A stretch of DNA of 26,078 nucleotides, taken from DASUAO01 sp035763745 (GTDB lineage: Bacteria > Actinomycetota > Acidimicrobiia > IMCC26256 > PALSA-555). The DNA is taken from NCBI GenBank assembly GCA_035763745.1, contig DASUAO010000024.1, positions 1 through 26,078 of the forward strand, given 5' to 3'. Positions 22,195 to 26,078 of this stretch are shown one piece after another; position 1 is the first letter of the stretch; each line of letters opens with the position of its first letter. Both the position numbers and the translations under genes were made by a program. The notes below the pieces were generated by a model. That model was not told the origin of the DNA, ran no database searches, and saw nothing but the letters and a program-made list of their open reading frames with translations.

Positions 22195-22994
22195 GGCGCG
22201 AGGAAGCCGTGGGCGCGCAGGACTCGCTGTGCGGCGGCCGAGGCGACGAAGGCGACGAACGCGCGTGCCAGTCTCGAGTTCTCGCCGTTCCCGAGCGCGG
22301 CGATCGGATATCGCGCCACCACGTTGTCGCGCCTGGGGATCCGCACACCCTCGACCTCGCCGTCCGCCGAGCGCAGATCGGTCGTGTAGACGACCGCGGC
22401 ATCCGCCTCGCCGAGCGCGACCCTCGTGAGCGCGGCCCTGACGTTCTCGGCCGAGGCCACCTCGGGGACCGGGACTCCCGCCCGACGGTAGGCCTCGCGG
22501 GCGAGCTCCCCGCACGGGACCTCCGCGGCGCACAGGACGAGGAGGACGTCCTTCGAGACGGTGTCGGCGAGCGAGCGGATCGAGTAGGGATTGCCCGGCT
22601 CGACCACGATCGTCAGCCGGTTCCTCGCGAAGACCACCCGGCGCCCGACCTGCGCGTCCTCGACGCGCTCCATGTCTGCCTCGTCCGCCGGGGCGAACAC
22701 GTCGGCCGGTGCGCCGGCGTCGATCTGCGACGCGAGCGTCGACGACGCGCCGAAGCTGAACGTGATCGTGGTATCCGGGTGCTCTCGCTCGAACGCTCGA
22801 CCGATCTCGGTGAACGCGTCCGTGAGCGACGACGCGGCGAACACCGTGATCTCACCCGAGGGTGCAGCCGCAGCGACCGCGGCCGACGACGCATGGGCCG
22901 CGCCCGACGCGCCCACCGCAGCGAGCCCCGGGAGCGGTGGAGCGATCGTGAACACAACGAGCGCGATCGCGCGCCTCGCGAGGCGACCGGTCAC
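22191..22994 (-). CDS. modA: Molybdate-binding periplasmic-type protein
   Basis: A 267-residue extracytoplasmic solute-binding protein. Residues 1-35 are a signal peptide (RLARRAIALVVFTIAPPLPG, then AHA-type cleavage); no lipobox cysteine is seen, so membrane anchoring is uncertain. The mature start EITVFAASSLTDAF, with AASS at 53-56, and FGASSTLASQI (81-91) are the two loops whose Ser/Ala backbone and hydroxyl groups bind MoO4/WO4. GAPADVFAPADEADM follows, as in all ModA. A VYTTDL motif near 200 carries the second-lobe ligand position. It starts at a GTG overlapping the regulator's TGA and is coupled to modB. Confidence 0.93.
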   Translation of the reverse strand: MTGRLARRAIALVVFTIAPPLPGLAAVGASGAAHASSAAVAAAAPSGEITVFAASSLTDAFTEIGRAFEREHPDTTITFSFGASSTLASQIDAGAPADVFAPADEADMERVEDAQVGRRVVFARNRLTIVVEPGNPYSIRSLADTVSKDVLLVLCAAEVPCGELAREAYRRAGVPVPEVASAENVRAALTRVALGEADAAVVYTTDLRSADGEVEGVRIPRRDNVVARYPIAALGNGENSRLARAFVAFVASAAAQRVLRAHGFLAP

Positions 22995-23386
22995 TCGGGG
23001 ACGTCCACGATCACGTTGGTCGCCTTGACGACCGCGGCGGCGAGGACCCCTGGCTCGAGGCCCAGCTCGTCGGCGGCCTCGCGGGTCATGAGGGAGACGA
23101 CGCGGTGCGGCCCGGCCTGGATCTCGACCTGGGCCATGACCGTGTCGCGCACGACTCGGGTGACGAGGCCGGGGAACCGGTTCCGGGCGCTCTGGGCGGT
23201 GATCGACCCGAGCTCCGACGTCGGCGCGTGCTCGACGACGAACGCGGCGAGCGCGGTGCCCGCGACGAGGCGCTGACCGCCGACGCTGCGTCGGAACGGG
23301 AGGTCGCCGGCATCGGCCCACCGCCGCACCGTGTCGGGGCTGACCCCCAGCAGCTCCGCCACCTGACCGATCCGAAACTCTTGCAT
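22991..23386 (-). CDS. HTH-TOBE (ModE-like) molybdate-responsive regulator
   Basis: A 131-residue one-component regulator. Residues 3-48 are a MerR/excisionase-type winged helix-turn-helix (IGQVAELLGVSPDTVRRWADAG, then P-x-R-R-S-V-G-G-Q-R). Residues 64-129 are a single Mop/TOBE domain: SARNRFPGLVTRVVRDTVMAQVEI and KATNVIVDV. The Mop domain binds molybdate, so the protein likely represses the mod operon when molybdate is plentiful, the role of ModE, but with a different DNA-binding fold. It is the first gene of the operon, autoregulation being expected, and overlaps modA by 4 bp. Start ATG 23386 has a promoter immediately upstream and no Shine-Dalgarno. Confidence 0.88.
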   Translation of the reverse strand: MQEFRIGQVAELLGVSPDTVRRWADAGDLPFRRSVGGQRLVAGTALAAFVVEHAPTSELGSITAQSARNRFPGLVTRVVRDTVMAQVEIQAGPHRVVSLMTREAADELGLEPGVLAAAVVKATNVIVDVPE

Positions 23387-23393
23387 GCGAGAG

Positions 23394-23422
23394 AATCTAG
23401 TGGGAAGCCTTTGATCTGCCAG
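23394..23422 (-). promoter_or_regulatory. Promoter of the molybdate operon
   Basis: On the minus strand CTGGCA (-35, at 23417-23422), 17 bp, then TAGATT (-10, at 23394-23399), and 7 nt to the ATG. This geometry predicts transcription starting at or next to the start codon. Confidence 0.55.
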
Positions 23423-23448
23423 AAAGAAACGTACATGCGGCGCCAGGG

Positions 23449-23464
23449 GTTACCAGTTGGTAAC
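23449..23464. promoter_or_regulatory. Operator-like palindrome upstream of the acyl-CoA dehydrogenase operon
   Basis: GTTACCAGTTGGTAAC has perfect 7-bp arms around a GT centre and is A/T-rich against a GC-rich background. It lies 80 nt before the acyl-CoA dehydrogenase start, between the divergent mod and fad transcription units. The size and symmetry fit a TetR-family repressor, the usual controllers of actinobacterial beta-oxidation genes. Confidence 0.6.
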
Positions 23465-23511
23465 ATACGGGGAGCAGCCGGGACACACCGGCGGTTCACC
23501 CATCCGTGACG

Positions 23512-23526
23512 CCGAGCCAGGCTCGG
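23512..23526 (+). promoter_or_regulatory. 15-nt inverted repeat just before the ribosome-binding site
   Basis: CCGAGCC-A-GGCTCGG is a perfect 7-bp inverted repeat with a one-base centre, 6 nt before the AGGAGG of the acyl-CoA dehydrogenase. Such a tight centre favours a protein site over an RNA hairpin. Confidence 0.35.
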
Positions 23527-23543
23527 GCAGGTAGGAGGCAACC

Positions 23544-24758
23544 GTGGCGGACTTCTCGCTCGACCTCAACGAGGATCAGCTCCAGGTCCAGAAGTGGGTC
23601 CATGAATTCTCGGAGAACGTGGTCCGTCCTGCCGCCAGCGAGTGGGACGAGCGCGAAGAGACGCCGTACCCGATCATCCAGGAGGCCGCGAAGATCGGGC
23701 TCTACTCCCTCGACTTCTTCGCCAGCACCACGCAGGACCCGGCCGGACTGACGTTCGCCCTCGCGAGCGAAGAGCTCGCCTGGGGTGACGCCGGCATCAC
23801 GCTCTCGATCCTGGGGAGCACGCTCGCCGTCAGCGGCATCATGGCGAGCGGTACCCCCGAGCAGATGGGCGAGTGGCTGCCGCAGTGCTTCGGGACCCCG
23901 GACAAGATCCAGCTCGGTGCGTTCTGTGTCAGCGAGCCGGATGCGGGGAGCGACGTCAGCAACCTGCGCACACATGCCGTGTACGACGAGAAGTCCGACG
24001 AGTGGGTCCTGAACGGCACGAAGGCGTGGATCACGAACGGTGGCATCGCCGACGTGCACGTCATCGTCGCGGCCGTCGACCCCGAGCTCAAGGGTCGGGG
24101 CCACGCCGCGTTCGTGGTCGGTTCGGGGACGCCGGGCATCAGCCAGGGCCAGAAGTACAAGAAGCACGGCATCCGGGCGAGCCACACGGCGGAGGTCGTC
24201 CTCGACGACTGCCGGATCCCCGGTGCGAACCTGCTCGGCGGCAAGGACAAGCTCGACATGCGTCTCGCCCGCGCAAGGGAAGGGCAGAAGACCCGGACGC
24301 AGGCCGCGATGAGCACCTTCGAGGCGACCCGTCCGCTCGTGGGTGCACAGGCCCTCGGCATCGCCCGCGCCGCGTACGAGTACGCGCTCGAGTACGCCAA
24401 GGAGCGCCAGGCGTTCGGACGCCCGATCATCGAGAACCAGGGCATCGCCTTCAAGCTCGCCGACATGAAGATGGAGATCGACGCGGCTCGGCTCCTCGTG
24501 TGGCGCGCGTGCTGGATGGCCGCGACGAAGAAGGCGTTCGAGAACGGCGAGGGCTCGATGAGCAAGCTCAAGGCCGGTGAGGTGGCGGTGAAGGCGACCG
24601 AGGACGCGATCCAGATCCTCGGCGGCTACGGCTACACGCGCGAGTACCCGGTGGAGCGCTGGCACCGAGACTCGAAGATCTACACGATCTTCGAGGGGAC
24701 GTCCGAGATCCAGCGGCTCGTGATCGCACGGGCCATCTCGGGCATGTACATCCAGTAG
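23544..24758 (+). CDS. Acyl-CoA dehydrogenase
   Basis: A 404-residue FAD-dependent acyl-CoA dehydrogenase that introduces the alpha-beta double bond in beta-oxidation or related acyl-CoA catabolism. The GTG start at 23544 has AGGAGG 5 nt upstream. Domain order is the N-terminal helical part, a middle beta domain with GAFCVSEPDAGSDVSNLRTHA and the WVLNGTKAWITNGG signature, and a C-terminal helical domain with the AKERQAFGRPI, ILGGYGYTREYPVERWHRDSKI and IYTIFEGTSEIQ blocks. Glu384 in FEGTSE is the catalytic base in the short-/medium-chain position. Chain-length and substrate specificity cannot be read. The crotonase follows after 12 bp, making a two-gene unit. Confidence 0.95.
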   Translation: MADFSLDLNEDQLQVQKWVHEFSENVVRPAASEWDEREETPYPIIQEAAKIGLYSLDFFASTTQDPAGLTFALASEELAWGDAGITLSILGSTLAVSGIMASGTPEQMGEWLPQCFGTPDKIQLGAFCVSEPDAGSDVSNLRTHAVYDEKSDEWVLNGTKAWITNGGIADVHVIVAAVDPELKGRGHAAFVVGSGTPGISQGQKYKKHGIRASHTAEVVLDDCRIPGANLLGGKDKLDMRLARAREGQKTRTQAAMSTFEATRPLVGAQALGIARAAYEYALEYAKERQAFGRPIIENQGIAFKLADMKMEIDAARLLVWRACWMAATKKAFENGEGSMSKLKAGEVAVKATEDAIQILGGYGYTREYPVERWHRDSKIYTIFEGTSEIQRLVIARAISGMYIQ

Positions 24759-24761
24759 CGT
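24756..24761 (+). promoter_or_regulatory. TAGCGT hexamer before the crotonase gene
   Basis: TAGCGT, whose TAG is the acyl-CoA dehydrogenase stop, lies 9 nt before the crotonase ATG, with no Shine-Dalgarno between. It may give an internal promoter; read-through from the upstream gene is equally possible. Confidence 0.3.
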
Positions 24762-24770
24762 CCTGTCCCC

Positions 24771-25475
24771 ATGGGGTCACTCGTCTCGTACCAGCTCCAG
24801 GGCGGTGTCGCGACCATCACGATGGACGACGGCAAGGTCAACGCGCTGTCCCTCACGATGCTTGGCGAGATCAACGAGGCTCTGGATCGCGCCGAGGCCG
24901 ACGAGGCCGTGGTCGTCCTCACGGGTCGGCCCGGTCGGTTCTCGGGCGGCTTCGACCTCGGTGTGATCACCGGTGGCGGGCTCGACGCGGCCGACATGCT
25001 CAACACCGGCTTCGAGCTGGCCGAGCGCCTGTTGTCGTTCCCGCGGCCCGTGGTGGTCGCGACCACCGGCCACACCATCGCGATGGGTGTGTTCCTGCTC
25101 CTCTCCGGCGACTACCGGATCGGGGTGCGGGGGCACTTCAAGATCGTGGCCAACGAGGTCGCGATCGGGATGACGATGCCGGCCACGGCGCTCACGATCA
25201 GCCGGCAACGGCTCACCCCGGCGGCCTTCGAGCGGGCGATGCTCCTCGCCGAGGTGTTCTCGCCCGACGACGCGGTCGCGGCCGGGTTCCTCGATCGGGT
25301 GGTCGAGGAGTCCGAGCTGCAGGAGGCGGCTGCCGAGCATGCCAAGGCACTGACGGCGCTCGACGCCGACGCGCACAAGTACAGCAAGCTCCGCTCGCGT
25401 CGCGAGATGCTGGCGGCGCTGCGCGCGGCGATCGAAGCCGACGACGCGGCAGTGCGGGGTCTCGCGGCCACCTGA
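24771..25475 (+). CDS. Crotonase/enoyl-CoA hydratase family protein
   Basis: A 234-residue crotonase-fold protein, at the short end of the family. The first oxyanion-hole strand is GRFSGGFDLGVI (SGGFDL at 58-63) and the second is TTGHTIAMGVFLLLSGDYRIG at 98-118. Glu129 (NEVAIGM) matches the second catalytic glutamate of enoyl-CoA hydratase. The first one, normally in GGG-x-E-L-A, is replaced by a hydrophobic residue in AMGVFLLL, so simple hydration is doubtful. An isomerase, hydrolase or decarboxylase reaction within the superfamily is an alternative. Placement directly after an acyl-CoA dehydrogenase says it acts on the same acyl-CoA pathway. Confidence 0.9.
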   Translation: MGSLVSYQLQGGVATITMDDGKVNALSLTMLGEINEALDRAEADEAVVVLTGRPGRFSGGFDLGVITGGGLDAADMLNTGFELAERLLSFPRPVVVATTGHTIAMGVFLLLSGDYRIGVRGHFKIVANEVAIGMTMPATALTISRQRLTPAAFERAMLLAEVFSPDDAVAAGFLDRVVEESELQEAAAEHAKALTALDADAHKYSKLRSRREMLAALRAAIEADDAAVRGLAAT

Positions 25476-25483
25476 GCGAGCGC

Positions 25484-25499
25484 GCGGGGCCGACCCCGC
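25484..25499. terminator. Bidirectional GC hairpin
   Basis: GCGGGG and CCCCGC pair (6 bp) around CCGA between the converging crotonase and chagasin-like genes, 8 bp after the first stop and 2 bp from the other. Confidence 0.6.
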
Positions 25500-25501
25500 C
25501 G

Positions 25502-25921
25502 TCAGCCGATGCGCAGCTCGAACGTCGCGGTCTCCGCCGGAGGCACGTCGGGTTCGAACGATCGGGCGTACGCGAGCTCGAGGGTGGCGCGCCCGGCCTT
25601 GCGGGCGGCGAACCGGAGCTCCTCTTGACCGCCGCGACCCGGGATCTGCTCGGCCGGCGGGTCGTAGCGCTGCGATACGAGGCGGACCTCGGGAGGCCGC
25701 TCGGTCACGGACCACTCGTAGCCGGTCGAGGGGTTCGACTCGAGGAGGATCACGAACTCCTCGCCGACCTCGACCGAGATCGTTTCGCCCGATCGCGTGT
25801 ACACGCTGGGGCCGCTCGCATCCTCGCCGGCGCCGCCCCCGCCTCCGCAGGCGCTGATGCCGCCGAGGGCGAGCACCGCCATGGCAACCGTGAACGCGAC
25901 GGAACACAGGGATCGAGGCAC
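25502..25921 (-). CDS. Chagasin-like (I42) protease-inhibitor lipoprotein
   Basis: A 139-residue protein starting at GTG 25921. A signal peptide ends in the lipobox I-S-A-C (Cys25), followed by a Gly-rich tether, so it is a predicted lipoprotein on the outer face of the membrane. The mature domain shows the three loops of chagasin/ICP inhibitors of papain-like cysteine proteases: NPSTGYEW (63-70), PGRGGQEELRF (95-104, the GxGG loop) and YARSFEP (118-123, in place of R-P-W). Inhibitor activity is known for the family, not shown for bacterial members generally. TAGCAT 6 nt upstream suggests a leaderless transcript. Confidence 0.85.
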   Translation of the reverse strand: MPRSLCSVAFTVAMAVLALGGISACGGGGGAGEDASGPSVYTRSGETISVEVGEEFVILLESNPSTGYEWSVTERPPEVRLVSQRYDPPAEQIPGRGGQEELRFAARKAGRATLELAYARSFEPDVPPAETATFELRIG

Positions 25922-25927
25922 GCCCGG

Positions 25928-25933
25928 ATGCTA
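25928..25933 (-). promoter_or_regulatory. Candidate -10 element of the chagasin-like gene
   Basis: TAGCAT on the minus strand is 6 nt before the GTG start, without a ribosome-binding site. Confidence 0.45.
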
Positions 25934-25941
25934 CCGACGCG

Positions 25942-26078
25942 TCAGGCCGCCGCCTGGTGGGGTGGGGCTCGGCCTTCGCGAGATGCCGGGGCTCGGAGGT
26001 CCCAGGTGCCGTCGGCGTGGTCGACGATGTCGTAGCCGTCGTCGTGGACGAGGTGGTGGTGGCGGGGGCAGAGGTTGC
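25942..26078 (-). CDS. HNH endonuclease-family protein, C-terminal end (5' part outside window)
   Basis: The minus strand is open from the window edge to a TGA at 25942-25944. It reads N-L-C-P-R-H-H-H-L-V-H-D-D-G and then a YDIVDHADGTWDLRAP-like tail. NLCxxHHxxVH is the second half of the HNH/zinc motif of DUF222/13E12-repeat proteins, which are abundant in actinobacterial genomes and often associated with mobile DNA. Only the last 44 or so residues are visible; the DUF222 domain and first HNH residues lie beyond the window. The cellular role of these proteins is not established. Confidence 0.8.
   Translation of the reverse strand, partial: NLCPRHHHLVHDDGYDIVDHADGTWDLRAPASREGRAPPHQAAA

Noticed and set aside
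1..26078. CRISPR arrays, tRNA/rRNA genes, transposases, integrases and toxin-antitoxin pairs
   Set aside because: Searched by eye on both strands; no spaced direct repeats, cloverleaf-like elements or recognisable proteins of these kinds.

Overview
The window is a gene-dense, very GC-rich stretch, roughly 70% G+C by eye, with strong G/C preference at third codon positions. Its gene content points to a free-living aerobic actinobacterium: a P450, SDR and acyl-CoA dehydrogenase, cytochrome bd, a HTH-TOBE molybdate regulator, an OafA-SGNH acyltransferase and a 13E12/DUF222-type HNH protein. Something like an Acidimicrobiia lineage is plausible, but that placement is inference; no rRNA or marker gene is present. 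No tRNA, rRNA, CRISPR array, insertion sequence or phage gene was seen.

Layout. 1-2792: the 3' end of an arylsulfatase, converging on a CYP142-like P450 that is divergent from an SDR oxidoreductase. 2806-4604: a broken PAS-protein remnant, then a Coq4-like protein translationally coupled to a small alpha/beta-barrel protein. 4634-5860: a DHA2-type MFS exporter that appears to lack about 85-90 internal residues. 5955-8350: cydAB, terminal oxidase bd. 8408-11364: a DUF4395 membrane protein, then a coupled amidohydrolase and sphingosine-1-phosphate-lyase-like PLP enzyme. 11421-11923: a short doubtful gene and a YpfJ-type metallopeptidase remnant that keeps both ends but lacks the catalytic middle. 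11975-15226: an OafA-type acyltransferase and two exported proteins of unknown function. 15288-17958: a three-gene overlapping operon of a divergent PlsY-like acyltransferase, an MFS_3 transporter and a DegV/FakB-like fatty-acid-binding protein. 17964-19444: an alpha/beta hydrolase and CysQ, coupled on the minus strand. 19609-20322: a single-pass membrane protein with an extracellular beta-sandwich-like domain, preceded by a 50-nt inverted repeat. 20324-23386: a complete molybdate operon (regulator-modA-modB-modC), every junction a 4-bp stop/start overlap. 23544-25475: acyl-CoA dehydrogenase plus crotonase, behind a clear operator-like palindrome. 25502-26078: a chagasin-like lipoprotein and the C-terminal end of an HNH endonuclease-family protein.

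Two themes run through the window. First, translation is tightly coupled: nine neighbouring gene pairs share a 4-bp ATGA or GTGA overlap, and several operon-leading genes have a TAnnnT hexamer (often TAGCGT) 6-9 nt before the start codon with no Shine-Dalgarno, as expected of leaderless actinobacterial transcripts. Second, three loci (PAS protein, DHA2 exporter, YpfJ peptidase) look like internal deletions that left recognisable N- and C-terminal ends. That is either local gene decay or an assembly artefact, and should be settled first. The most interesting intact units are the PlsY-like/MFS/DegV operon and the Coq4-like gene pair.
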